From contig JAQVRY010000001.1 in NCBI GenBank assembly GCA_028700795.1, forward strand, positions 16,210 to 43,837: DNA of 27,628 nt. The letters are read 5' to 3'. The position numbers were made by a program, and so were the translations under genes. Source of the stretch: Tissierellia bacterium. Lineage in GTDB: Bacteria > Bacillota > Clostridia > Tissierellales > Sedimentibacteraceae. The notes beneath the pieces were generated by a model that did not search any database, was not told where the DNA came from, and saw only the letters and a program-made list of their open reading frames with translations. Below are positions 10,701 through 25,700 of this stretch, one piece after another (within the stretch, counting starts at the first letter, position 1; each line of letters starts with the position of its first letter).

Positions 10701-13700
10701 TAATTATTTCTTCTTTTATATCTTCATCAATTTCATAAAGTCTTGACATCATTATCAGAGATTCTAACACAGTTACATTGTTATCCGGTTTAAATGTGCC
10801 ATTTTCATACCCGTCAACAAGACCGTTTTTTTCTACACTTTCTATGTAGCTTCTTGCCCAGTGATCTGAAATATCACTAAAGACAGCAGCATTTGCAGTC
10901 ATTGTAAACAACAAAGACAGCACAATAGAAAGTAAAATAACTCTATTTAATTTTTTCATAATACCTCCCACATGTCCGTTTTTTTAATAAATTATATCAT
11001 ATATATGTTGATACTGCAATACAATTCGGGAGAGCACAGGCACATTCCATGGTGCCTGGCACCTATTCTATGCTATTTTGTGTGTCCCTCTCCGCTAATT
11101 ATCCACGTACCTGTCTTTCCTGCCAAACCGTCAGCAGCTTTTTCCAATGAAGTAATCAATGTCTTTCTGCCTGTCTTAGATGTAGCAAAGGATATGGCGG
11201 CTCTTACCTTTGGAAGCATGGAGCCTTCCGCAAATTCCTTGTCAATAATATATTTTTGTGCTTCTTCCACAGTCAGTTCCGATAACCATAGCTGTTCCGG
11301 CTTACCATATTTCACAGCTACCTTTTCAACAGCCGTTAATATAATTAAGCTGTCGGCATCAACTAATTCAGCAAGCTTTGCTGTAGTGAAGTCTTTATCG
11401 ATAACGGCAGGAATACCTGTTAATCCGTCAGCTTCTTCCACAACAGGAATTCCGCCGCCCCCTGCAGCGATAACAATATTACCTTTATCAACCAATGATT
11501 TAATAAAATCAATTTCTACTATGTCTATTGGTTTTGGAGAAGGAACAACTCGTCTATACCCTCTGCCTGCATCCTCTTTAAATGTAAATCCCTTAGCTGT
11601 CATTATCTCTGCTTCTTCCTTGGTGTAAAATGAGCCTACCGGTTTTGTAGGATTTTGGAATGCAGGGTCGTTTTTATCAACCACAACTTGAGTTATTACT
11701 GTTGCAACAGACTTTTTAATCCCCCTTAGCTTCAATTCATTTTGTATAGCATTTTGCAAATGATAACCGATATAACCCTGACTCATGGCACCGCATTCCG
11801 GAAATGGCATTTCTGGAGTTCCTGCTTCCGATTTTGATGCTGCATCCATAGCTAAATTTATCATTCCCACTTGTGGACCGTTTCCATGAGATAGAATTAC
11901 CTGATTTCCTGCTTCAATTAAATCAACTATTGATTTTGAAGTATGTCTGACTGCTTCCTTTTGTTCCTGCGGGTCATTACCCAATGCATTTCCGCCTAAA
12001 GCCAATACTATAATGTTGCTCATAAATCCTCCTTGTATAATGAAGAGGGACAAGGAATGTCCCCGAACGTAAATTTATTGTACCATCATATCTTTAATTT
12101 AGCAATTTACTTTTATCTGTGATTATCAAAAAACTATTGACATCCCATGATATTATGATAAATTTTAATCATTACGATGATTAGGTGGTAATATGCTAAA
12201 CAGAAATAATAGGAATATGGGTATATTGATAAAACCTTCGTTATTAAAAGGGGAAATTACCATCCCCCCATCAAAAAGTTTAAGCCACAGAGCAATAATA
12301 TGTGCTTCTCTTTCTAAGGAAGAAAGCAAGCTACGCAATATAATTTTTTCAGATGATATAAGGGCTACAATTGATGGAATGAAAACATTGGGTGCGGATA
12401 TCAAGGAAATGGATGATTTCATTCTTGTTAAAAAGGGCCGTTTTATTGAAACTAAAAATGTAATTGACTGCAATGAATCAGGCTCAACTCTTAGGTTCCT
12501 TATACCTTTGTCCTTGGTTTTAAAAGGCGGATGCAATTTTACGGGAAAAGGTCGATTAAGCGAAAGGCCATTGGATGTATATTATAAAGTTTTTGAAAAC
12601 TCAAATATAAAATATGAAACGAATGCAGGACAACTTCCTCTTAAAGTAAGAGGCCGGCTAAAAGGAGGTTCTTACAACATCCCCGGCAATGTAAGCTCAC
12701 AATTTATCACCGGATTATTATTTGCTCTTCCCCTTCTTGAGGGTGATTCAGAAATTAAAATTACCGGTGTACTCGAATCAAAGAATTATATTGAGCTAAC
12801 AATGGATGTCATGCAAAAATACAATGTAAATATTGAAAAAATTGATGAGCATAATTATTATATAAAAGGAGGTCAAGAATATAAAGCATTTGACTACAGG
12901 GTTGAAGGTGATTTTTCGCAAGCAGCATTCTTTCTTGCTGCAAATGTATTGGGATGCAAAATTGAATGTCTTGGTTTAAACTATGATTCACTGCAGGGTG
13001 ATAAAGAAATATTAAATATAACAGAAAAATATTCTTCGAATAAGAAGGAAATAACAATAGATGCTTCACAAATACCGGACTTGATTCCTGTAATATCAGT
13101 AATCGCATCCTTGAAGGAAAACTGCACAACTAATATAATTAATGCAGGGAGACTGAGGCTTAAAGAATCTGACAGACTTAAGTCGATAGCTTCGGAAATG
13201 AAGAAGATAGGTGCTTCAATAAAAGAAACAAATGATGGACTTATAATTAAAGGAAAGAGCTCCTTGCATGGAAATGCAACAGTAGACAGCCGGAATGACC
13301 ATCGAATTGCAATGGCATTGGCAATTGCAGCAATTAAATGTGAAAATCCCATTGTTTTGGAAGGATATGAATCAGTAAAAAAATCATATCCGAGATTTTG
13401 GGATGATTATCAAAGCTTAGGAGGTATTATAAAATGAGCTCAATGATAGGAAATAAGCTTAAAATAAGCATATTCGGTGAATCTCACGGAGAAGCCTTAG
13501 GTATTGTAATGGACGGACTGCCATCCGGATATGCAATTGATTTGAATTACATAAATCAACAGATGCACAGAAGGCTTCCCGGAAGAAGTAACTTGTCAAC
13601 CGAAAGGAAAGAAGAGGATGAATATTCAATACTCAGCGGTTTCTTTGAGGGAAAAACTACAGGAACCCCGCTGTCTGCAATCATTTATAACAAGGATAAA

Positions 13701-16700
13701 AAGCCTGAGGATTACAGTGATAGGTTTAAACTTCGCCCCGGTCACAGCGATTACACAGGATATATAAAATATTCATCAAATAATGACTACCGGGGAGGAG
13801 GTCATTTTTCAGGGAGACTCACTGCACCCCTTTTGTTTGCAGGGGCTATTGCAATGCAGATATTAGAAAGCAAAGAAATATTTATAGGAAGCCGTATAAA
13901 AAGCATTTACAATATAAATGACGATAATATTGAAGGTATTGATTTAAATGCAATTAAAGGTTTCAGAAAAATGAGTTTTCCCGTCATATCTTCAGAAAAA
14001 GGGACCCTTATGAAAACATGCATAATTGAACAAAAAGAAAAAGGAAACTCTTTGGGAGGAATAGTGGAAACATTTATCATAAATATTCCTGCGGGATACG
14101 GTGAGCCGTTTTTCGATTCAGTTGAAAGCAAAATATCACATATAGTATTCTCCATACCTTCAATTAAGGGAATTGAATTCGGTGCAGGTTTTAAAATTAC
14201 TGCACTTACGGGAAAAGAAGCTAATGATGAATTTAAAATTGAAAACAATAAAATAATTACTAATACTAATAATAATGGCGGTATTTTGGGAGGAATAACA
14301 AATGGAATGCCCATAATATTTAAAACTGCAATAAAACCAACACCTTCAATATCCCTGCCACAGAATACGGTTGATATATCATCAATGGAAAATACAGTCA
14401 TAAATATTAAAGGCCGCCATGACCCATGCATTGTACCTCGAGTTATTCCTGTTATAGAAGGAGCTTGTGCTCTTGCACTACTTGATTTAATTATGGAAAA
14501 GGACGGTGAAAAATGGAGCTGAATAAAGCAAGAGCAAAAATAAATAAGATAGACAAAGAAATAGTCAGACTATTGGAAAAAAGATTTAATTTAGTAAATG
14601 AAATAGGCTGTTATAAAATAAAACAAGGACTTCCTATATATGATAAAGCAAGAGAAAAACTGGTTGTAGAAGCTTGCATTAACGCATTGGATAATAAAGA
14701 TTATTCCAAGTATGTAGATGACATTTACTTTCAAATAATGAAAAGCTGCAAGGATATACAAAACAGTTTAAAGGAAGAAAAATGCAACATAGTTTTGATT
14801 GGCATGCCCGGCAGCGGAAAAACAACTGTTGGAATGATTCTTTCAATAAAATTAAATATGGATTTTTTTGATATAGATAAATATATAGTAACTAAGGAGA
14901 ACAAAAGCATTATTGAGATGTTTGAAATAAGCGAGGATTATTTTCGAAATAAAGAAACCGAATGTGCGAAAATTTTAGGCAATAAATCATCACTTGTAAT
15001 TTCTACCGGCGGAGGAATAATAAAAAGAAAAGAAAACATGGACTATTTGAAACGAAACTCAATTATAGTATTCTTAAACAGACCTCCTGAAAAAATCATA
15101 GAAGATATTGACATAAAAACTCGCCCTCTCCTAAGAGAAGGGCAAGATAAAGTATATACTCTATACAATGAAAGACTCCACCTATATAAAGAATACTGTG
15201 ACATTGAAATTGTTAATGATAAAACAATAGAAGAAGCCGTAAATGAAATTATAGATGGTTTAACCCCTTTTATATCATCCTGAAAAGGTGCCTGGAAAAG
15301 ATGCCTGGCACCATCTCACATCTTTCTCACCATTTCAAATTCATTTTGTATTTCTTCCGAAGGTTCTGAAGACATTTTGGAGACTGCATAAATAAATATG
15401 CAGGATATTATAAACGCAGGAAGAAGTTCATATACTCCAAAGATTCCACCCATAGGTTTTAAAATAAGCTTCCACACAAATACCATTATGCCCCCTGAAA
15501 GCATGCCTGCAATAGCACCTTCCCTTGTTGTTCTCTTCCAGAACAATGAGAATATTGTAATTGGTCCGAAAGTTGCTCCAAATCCTGCCCAGGCAAAGGA
15601 TACTATTGTAAAAATAACACTATCTTCATCAAAAGCTATGAATATACCTATAATAGATATTACAACCAAGATAATCCTTGAAACACTCATAACCTGTTTG
15701 TCAGTTGCATCCTTCTTAATCAAATGCTGATATATATTTTTGGAAAATGCAGATGCTGCTATCAACAGATATGAATCAGAAGAGCTTATTGTTGCTGCTA
15801 AAATCCCGGCCATTACAAAACCCGCAAGAAATGCAGGAAGTAAATTGGATGACAGCACAATAAAAATACTTTCTGAATCACTGTATGTTAAAAGTGCGGT
15901 AGGGAATAATGCTCTTCCTATTATTCCTATGGCTACAGCAGCGCCTAAGGAAATAACTACCCAAACTGTTGCAATTCTTCTGGATGTTTTTAATTCATTA
16001 GGATCTCTTATCGCCATAAATCTCAGCAATACCTGAGGCATTCCAAAATATCCTAATCCCCAGGCAAGTGTTGACAAAACCGTGTACAGGCCATATTCGC
16101 CTGCTGCATTGTACTGAGGTACTCCATTTAGAACCTCTTGCACCCCATCTGTTACAGCAGGTGATGCAATACCGAAAAACTCAAAAAATCCGGGAATTTC
16201 TTTTGCATTTTCTATAACTTGAGCTGCCCCTCCTGCTGCAAAAGTTCCCAAAAGCAAAATTGTAACCAAAGCAATAATCATAACAAATGCCTGCAGAGTA
16301 TCTGAAGCGGATTCTGCCAGAAAACCTCCGATATATGTGTAAAATAATACGAATACTGCCCCTAATATCATCATATACTGATATTTGAATCCAAATAATG
16401 CGTTAAAAAGTTTACCCACAGTTACAAAGCAGCTGGAAGCATAAACAATAAAGAAAACCAAAATGAAAACTGCAGAAATAGTCATTATTATTTTATTTTT
16501 TTCTTTGAAACGATTGCTGAAAAAATCAGGAAGCGTTATTGAGTTGCCTGCTGTAACTGAATAGTTGTGAAGTCTTTTTGCAATAAACAACCAGTTTATA
16601 TACGTACCTGCCGCTAAACCTATTGCTGTCCATACAGCATCACTTAAGCCATACCAGTATGCAACTCCCGGAAGTCCCATTAATAGCCATCCACTCATAT

Positions 16701-19700
16701 CAGATGCTTCGGCACTCATAGCTGTAACCAATGGGCTAAGTGTTCTACCTCCTAAAAAATAGTTTTCACTGCTCTCATTGGCACGCTTTGCAAAATATAA
16801 TCCGATGCCTATAACAACAGCCATGTAAATAATCATTGATACAAAAATCTGTAATGTGTCCCCACTCATAATGTGAACCTCCTTCTTTAATATTATTTAA
16901 TATATTATTCGCCATATATTTGGGTGTGAGTAATACGCAGAATTAGGGCATTCGCGGGGTTATGGTATTTGCGGGGTTAGGTCATACAAAAATCCGCCTC
17001 TAAAAGAGGCGGATATCCGCGGTACCACTCTAACTGCTTTATATACAGTATCTCATTAAAATAAGGGTTTTACCCTTTGGGTTGTTACTCCCAAACGCTC
17101 CGAGGCGGGTTCAATCAACATTGGGACGAAGGTTTTTCACCAAGCAACCTTCTCTCTTGGGTCCATGTTTCATTACTATTCCTCTTCACAGCAAATATTT
17201 ATATTAAAAAATATACTATACCATGACAAATGATTTGTCAAGATTTATTTTAATTAATTTTTCGTTATAATTTTGCATTATTTTTGGTTGATTCTCTAAT
17301 AAAAATTTTATAAGGTATTAACAGTTTTTTACCGATAGTTCCTTCCTCTATGGCTTCTACCAGTAAATTCATGGCTTTCTTACCTAATTCATTAGCATTT
17401 ATATCTACAGATGTTAATGGTATATTGGAGTTCTTGGCAAGTACGCTATTATTAAAGCTGGCAACAGCTATATCTTCAGGAATTTTAATATTCAGCTTTT
17501 CAAAAGCTTTCATAGCGCCAAAAGCTACTAAATCGTCTGCTACAATTAATCCATCCGGCAAAGGTTTCAGCCTTGAAATCTTCATTCCATAATTGTATCC
17601 GGTTTTTTCATCAAAACTTCCGCTAAACAATAGCTCTTCGTCCACCTTGATATTCAATTCTCTTAATGCTTTTTTATAACCTTCAATTCTCTTCTTACTT
17701 ACTATGAGTTTTTTATCTCCTACTATCATAGCTATTTTCTTTCTTCCGATGTCTATTATATGCTTTGTCAATTCATAGGTTGCAAGCATATTGTCATTAT
17801 CTACCATGTTTATTTTTTCATCCTTTTTAACGGTTGAACCTATTAATGAAAAAGGGAAATCTATACTTTTTAAATACTCTATGCATTCATCATCAACCTT
17901 GCTGGTCATGAGTATTACTCCATCTACTCTGGAGCCTTTTATCAAATTCTTGATTACCTTTAGCTCCTCACCTTTTTCAGTATTTGTAGATAGCAAAAGA
18001 TTATAGCCTGATTCGGATGCCGACTTTATTATTCCCCTTAAAGCTTCAGGAAAGAATGGATTTGAAAAGTAGTCATCTGATGTTGTAGGTATAATAATTC
18101 CTACAGCATCAGTCTTTTTTATAGCTAAGGATCTTGCATTGGCATTGGGATAATAGCCAAGCTGTTCCATACATTTTTCTACCTTCATTTTTGTAGCCTT
18201 GCTTATTCTTGGATTGTTTGATACTACCCTTGATACTGTAGAAGGAGATACTCCGGCAAGTTTAGCTACATCATGTAAAGTAAACTGTTTCTTCTTTTTA
18301 GCTTTATGCTTAATTTCCAAAATTACCTCCTATAGATAGTCGTTAAATCGGCTAGCTTCGTTACAATTTCATCTGTCAGCTCTGTTTCCTTCATCCTCCA
18401 AGTCCAGTTCCCGCCTAGAGTTGATGGTATATTCATTCTGGCTTCATCACCTGCTCCAAGAATATCCTGCATAGTAGTTATGGCTAAATAAGCGGTTGAA
18501 CTCCATGCACCCCTGATAAATCCCCAGTTTAATCCCTCTTTTAAGTCTATTTTAAAATATTTCTTAGCATGCTCCACATCTTCTATTCTTGCCTTTGAAA
18601 ACCATCCCACAACAGTTGAATTGTCATGGGTTCCTGTGTAGACTACGCAGTTCTTATCATAATTATGGGGTAAATAATCACTTTCCTCTCTTGAATCAAA
18701 GGCAAACTGCAATACCTTCATTCCCGGAAATCCTGAAGCCCTTAGGAGCTTCTTTACATCCTCTGTTAAAAAACCTAAATCCTCAGCAATTATATTTAAC
18801 TCCCCTAATTCTTCTTTAATACTGTTAAAAAAGTTTATCCCGGGCCCTTTTACCCATTGACCAAGTCTAGCATCTTCAAAACCATATTTAATTTCCCAAT
18901 AGGATTCAAATCCTCTGAAATGATCAATTCTTAATACATCAAACATTTTAAAGCTATGCTTTATTCTGTCCTTCCACCACCTATAGTCTTCCCTTTCCAT
19001 TGCAGACCAATCATATATGGGATTGCCCCAAAGCTGACCCTTCTCGGAAAATGCATCAGGCGGGCAGCCTGATACTGTTATTGGTAAAAGAGCTTCGTCT
19101 AAATTAAACAGTTGAGGATTGCTCCATACATCTTGGCTGTCTTCTGCCACATATATGGGCAAATCTCCTATGATTTTGATACCGTTCCTATTGGCATATC
19201 CTTTTAGACTATTCCATTGTTTATAGAAAAAATACTGAGTAAATACCCAAAAATATATCTTGTCATTTTTGTCTTTTTCAAACTTCTCTACATTTTCTGA
19301 ATCCTTCCTCCTGTATTCTTCCTGCCACCTTAACCAGGAGACATTCCCATAATACTCCTTAATAGACATGAATAATGCAAATTCTCTCAGCCATTCAATG
19401 TTATCCATATAAAACCTATATAAATTCTCTTTTAAGCTTTCCTTTGCTCTTTCATAAACTCTTTCTAAAAGATGTAGCTTGTTCTTATATAGTAGTCCAT
19501 AATCAACCTTTGCCAAGTCACAACCTAAATCAAAGCTTTTGATTTCATCTTTGGTTAAGTATCCTATCTCAATAAATTCATCAAAATCTATAAAATAAGG
19601 ATTACCGGCATATGAAGAAAAAGACTGATAAGGAGAATCTCCGTATCCCGTTATTCCCAAAGGCAATACCTGCCAGTATTTTTGTTTTGCATTAACTAAA

Positions 19701-22700
19701 AAATCTACAAAGGAATATGCTCCCTTGCCAAAATCTCCAATTCCATATTCACCGGGCAATGAGGAAATATGCATCAATATACCGCTGGACCTTCTCCTTT
19801 CCATACTATGCTCCTTATATCAGTGCCTTTTCTGTTTCCGGATCAAAGAGATGAATTTTATCACAAGCCGGTATTACCTTAATTATATCTCCGGCTTTTA
19901 TATGTACAGATGCATCTGTTTTTACTGTGTGTATTTCGCCCTGAACATGCAAGTGTACGTGAACTTCGCTGCCCAATAATTCTGTTACCAAAACCTGTGC
20001 CTTTAATCCATCTTCTTCTGTAAATTTAATGTGTTCGGGTCGAACACCGAATATTATTTCTTTTCTTAAATATGGTCTTACATTTTCCTTATCTTCAATT
20101 TCTACAGGAAATCTGAATTCTCCATATTCATCATTGTTTCCCAGCAAGGAGTATTCTTCCCCTTCCTCAATCAATCTTCCTTTAAAGAAATTCATTTGAG
20201 GTGAACCTATAAAGCCTGCTACAAAAAGATTATCCGGTTTGTTGTAAATTTCTTCGGGAGTAGCTACCTGTTTTATTATTCCATCTTTCATAACGCATAT
20301 TCTGCTTCCCATGGTCATAGCTTCAGTTTGGTCATGTGTCACATATACGAAGGTGGTTTTCAAGTCGTTATGCAGCCTTATTAATTCTGCCCTCATCTGT
20401 ACCCTCAGTTTTGCATCCAGATTGGATAAAGGCTCATCCATCAAAAACACTCTTGGATTCCTGACTATTGCCCTGCCCAAAGCAACCCTCTGTCTCTGTC
20501 CTCCTGATAAAGCTTTTGGTCTTTTGTCTAATTGAGAATCAATATGGAGTGTTGCAGCTGCTTCTCTTATTCTTTTATCAATTTCATTTTTGTGTAATTT
20601 TCGCAGCTTAAGCCCAAATGCCATATTTTCATATATGGTCATATGGGGATAGAGGGCATAATTTTGAAATACCATGGCTATATTTCTATCCTGAGGTTCT
20701 ACTTTATTCACCAATTCTTCACCAATATATAGTTCACCTGAAGAGATTTCTTCCAGCCCTGCAATCATTCTTAGGGTAGTTGACTTTCCGCATCCTGAAG
20801 GTCCTACCAATACCATAAATTCTCCGTCTACTATATCTAAGCTTATGGACTTTACTGCTTCAAAACCATTGTCATATATTTTGCTTACATTTTTTAAAGT
20901 TATTCCTGCCATTTTGGACCCTCCAACCATTTTAGTATATATTCAGAAGCATCTTGGATTGTTTGAAATACTGAATCTGCTTCCCTTAAATCATCATTTC
21001 CTATACCGACTGATTTCATGCCGGCACTTTTTATACTTTCGATTCCTGCTTTAGCATCTTCTATTCCTAAACATTCCCCGGGCTCAACCGAGAGCATCTC
21101 TGCCGCCGCAAGGAAAGGATCAGGATATGGTTTCCCTCGGGAGAGCATTGAAGGATCTACTATGGCATCAAAATATTTTTCAATATCCATGCTCCTTAAT
21201 AATTGAGCTGCATTCCTGCTGACTGATACCAACCCTATTTTGCCTCCTGCCTTCCTTATACCTTCCAAAAGTTCTATAACACCGGGATAGAGATTGTCTC
21301 TGCTAAAAGATGCTATAGACTCCTTATAGTAATTATTTTTTTTATCCATTAATTGCAGCTTTTCTTCATTCGAATACTTCAAATCAAAATGTATCAATAT
21401 CATATCTAAGGCATCCTTTCTTGAAATGCCCCGCACCCTGTCACGAAATTCTTCGGGAAGATTTAATCCAATATCTGCACACATCCTTTTCCAGCCATAG
21501 AAGTGATTGTCAGAGGTGCCTGTCAATACTCCGTCCAAATCAAAGAGAACTGCCTTCTGTCCAACAGTAACCCTTTTACCCTGCAATATTACTTCTGTAG
21601 CCGGTCCCCATACTTTTTTAATATCCACTTCTTCTTCACTAATGAAAATTTCAAGGACTGTTTTCCTCCATGTTAATTTAAACCTTATTCTTCCTAATTG
21701 TTTTGGAACATATGGATCTATATGAAGACCATCCTCCTTAATTCTTACACCTCCAAAGCCGCTTAATACAGATATGAGCGTTCCTCCAATATTTGCCATA
21801 TGAAGGCCGTCTGAGGTATTGTGATTAAGATCTTTTAAATCCATATATACTGAATCCATAAAATATTTATATGCCATCTCACCGTCCTTAAACCTACATG
21901 CCATAAGCACACTGATAGACGGTGACAGTGAAGAGTCATGACTGTTTATGTTTTCATAATAATAAAAGGTGCGCTTCATTAGCTCTTCATCTTCATCTGA
22001 CAGTAAATGCAAGGCAAGAGCAGTATCTGCCTGTTTTAATATCTGATATCTGTAAATTGTCAGTGGGTGATAGTGTAAAAGCAATGGCCTTAAGTTGTTT
22101 TCTTCAGGCCATGCCTCCTTTGTTAAAAATGTTGAATCCTGTGCTATTATACCTTTCACTTCATCGTATATAAAAAACATTTCATTGGCTGCTCTTTCCA
22201 TATTGTTTATTTCATTATCGGTAATATTGAGAGCTTTCTTAAGTTTTGCCCAGCTGTCCGGTCTTTCTGCTTTAAGAATATTCCAAAGATTTATAGCCCA
22301 TCTTAAATTATATTGAGCCATCTTGTTGGTATAATAGTTGTCAGACACCATAGCTGTATATTCATCAGGCCCTGTTACACAGTGAATATGAAAGCCGTCA
22401 CTTTGAAAGGAGCCTATTTCAAGTGCAGTCCTGGCTGTTTCTAATAAAAGCTCCATTGAATATTCAGCTAAAAAATCAATATCCTTATTGGTAAGCCACC
22501 ATTGAATAAAGGTATAGGCTATATCAAAATTTATATGATATTGAGCTGAACCGGCAGGAAAATATCCTGAAGATTCAATTCCTGATATAGTCCTCCAAGG
22601 AAAACAAGCACCCTTTCCGTGTCCCATCTCCAAGGCTCGCCTTCTTGCCGCATTCAGCTGATTATATCTGTAGAGCAAGAGGTTCTTTGCTCTCTCTTCA

Positions 22701-25700
22701 TCCCAAAGCAGCCATACAGGGAAAAGAAATATTTCAGTATCCCAAAAATAATGACCTTCATATCCTTCACCCGATAAACCCTTGGCTGCAATATTTCCGA
22801 AAATATCCTGAGTTGTTGACTGGAGCATATGAAATTTCATGAAGTCCATAGCATTATCCAATTCTTTGTTGTCCAAAAAATCAATAGAGCAGTTTTTATT
22901 ATAGTTTTCTAAATATTCACTTTGAGCTTTATATAATTTTCCCTTAGAAATATATTCACTCTTTACCTTCCTAAGACTGTCCTCATACTTAATCATCCGG
23001 TCTATTCTTAGCTGTCCCTCGAAAATAAAAGAAATATTTAATCCATCATCATTAGCAGTGCTTGTGGATTTAAATTCCCCTGAATCCTGAAGCTCAATTT
23101 TAACCTGCAAGCCTGACCTTATAGTCTTAAGCAGGAGCTCGCCCTCACTATCTTGATAATTTGCCCTTTCTACTTTGACTAAAGGTATTTGTGTAGATGC
23201 AACCCGTGGATCATCTTTGCTTGAAAAGTTAAGGATATTGTAGTGAATATTGTTTTTGACTTCTATTTCTCCATTATATTCAATGTTTAACGTCCATGAC
23301 CTTAATTCCTTATGCGTAAAAGATATAAGCTGTTCAAAATAAATTTTTGCTTCCTTGCCACTTTTTGTTATGTATTTATAGCTGCGGAGAGATAAACCAT
23401 TTTCAAAATCCAATTCCCTTTTAAACTCCTCAATCTTGCCCTCAATATCAACCTCTTCTCCATCTAAAATGATTAAAATTTTAGTAAGGTCAACCAAGTT
23501 CGGCATTCTGTCCGATTGCAGAGGAAAACCCCATGCCCATTCAGCATGAACCATTGGGACTTGTTCATATATTCCATTTATGTAGCTGCCTCTGACAGAA
23601 CCTGGGTAGTCAAATTCTTCAAGATAACCTCTAACTCCTATATATCCGTTCCCCAGTGACATTAATGTTTCCAAAAGAGGCAGTTTCTCAATATTTAAAC
23701 CTTCCTCCCTAAATTTCTTCATCCTTTCACTCCTTTAATGCACCGGATGTTATTCCGGATACAATTTGTTTTTGGAACAGAATTACAATTATCAGGGTGG
23801 GTATTGTTACTACTACTGTTGCTGCAGTTACCTGTCCCCAGAATATTTCAAACTGTCCTCGCAGGAATGATATGTTTACGGTTGCTGTTCTCCATGCTTC
23901 ATTGGTATTCAAGGTCAAGGATAATAGGAATTCATTCCATGCACCTATGAATATTATGATTGCAGCTGTAAATATTCCCGGAGCAGCTAATGGCAATATA
24001 ATCTTAAAAAAAGTGTTTATCTTTGATGAGCCGTCCATGGTAGCAGACTCTTCCATTTCTTTAGGAATTTGAGAAAAATGAGTTATCAGTATAAATATTG
24101 CAACCGGCAGCGTTATGTTTGAATAGGGCAAGGAAATATAGTAGCTGTTTGTCCAGCCTAATTGCACAAATACCCTGTATATGGGACCTATTACAATCAT
24201 CTGCGGAAACATTGACGTGACCAGTACAATGACAGTCAGCAGCTTTTTAAATTTAAAGTCTAACCTGGCAATGGCATAAGCGCATAAAGATGCAACAAAT
24301 GTTACATATATAGTTGTTATGGTTGAAATTATCAATGAGTTTTTCAAAGAGTTCAGTACCGGTGTCTTAAAAAGCAGTTTATAATTTTCTGTTGTGAAAG
24401 CTGCTCCTTTTAACTGAAGTGCACCACTGCCCCAAATCTCTGCTTCAGGTCTTAAAGAAGTAACTGCCACCCAAAAGAAGGGAAATATTATTATAAACAA
24501 ATATAAGACAATAACTATTTTAAATAATGTTGATGTTTTTGCTCTGTTCATATCACACCTACCTCTTCTCGCCTAACAAATCCACATTAAGAGCTTTAAT
24601 GTAGATAAAAGTAATAATTCCTACAACCAAAGCCATTATTAAAACGATGGCGGAGCCATAGCCGAATCTTGTTTGAGAAAACATTACCTTGTAGGCATAT
24701 AGAGAAATTGATTCCGTTGAGCCGCCCGGGCCCCCTCCTGTAAGTACATAGATTAAATCAAGAATCCTGAAGGCATCCAAGGTTCTAAAAAGGAGTGCTA
24801 CAAATATTGACGGTTTCAAAAGAGGCAAGGTAATATATCTGAATTGTTGCCAGCTTCTTGCACCCTCAAGGGCTGATGATTCATACAGGCTGTTCGGTAT
24901 CACCTGTAAACCTCCTAACAGCAGCAAAGCCATATAGGGTGTTGTCTTCCATACATCCGCTATGATAATACCTCCAAGGGCATTCTGTGCTGAATTCAGC
25001 ATTGAAGCCGGGGAATTGATAAGACCAATGGTAGTAAATATATGTGATACAATACCGCTTGAGCCATTATAAAGATAAGACCATATCAGAGCAGCTACAG
25101 AAGTAGGAATTGCCCATGGAATGAGAGAAAAAGTTCTTACAAGCGACCTTCCTTTAAAGGGCTTATTCATAATAAGAGCCAGGGCTAAGCCGAAAATCAG
25201 CTCTGCAAATACAGAAATTACAGTAAAAATCAGTGTGAATGTTAATGTTGAATGAACTCTTTCATCCTTTAAAACCTTAGTAAAGTTATCTACCCCCGAG
25301 AAATTTGATTCGATGATTGATGTCTCAAACTCTGATGCTACTGCCATTGTATCTTCAGGAGAATAAAATTCGTCATCCATTGAATACAACTCGTCCAGCT
25401 TATTTACTATGGACTGCTGCCTTTCCAATAAAGCATTTTGCTCTGCTTGACCTACCTGTACAATAGCCCTTAAATCACTTGAGGCAATTTTCTCAGCTAT
25501 AAACAGCTCAAGCTCCCGCAAGTCTTTTTTTATCTCATCAATTTTAGCTATAGTATCTTTGTTTTGAACAGAATCCATATCAATATCTAAATAATAGTTC
25601 AGATAGGTTATAGTTTCCTGATTTAGCGCAACATTAATATTTGATTCAAAATACATATCATTTTTTGCCTGGTTATTTAGCTGCATATCAAAAAAAGCAT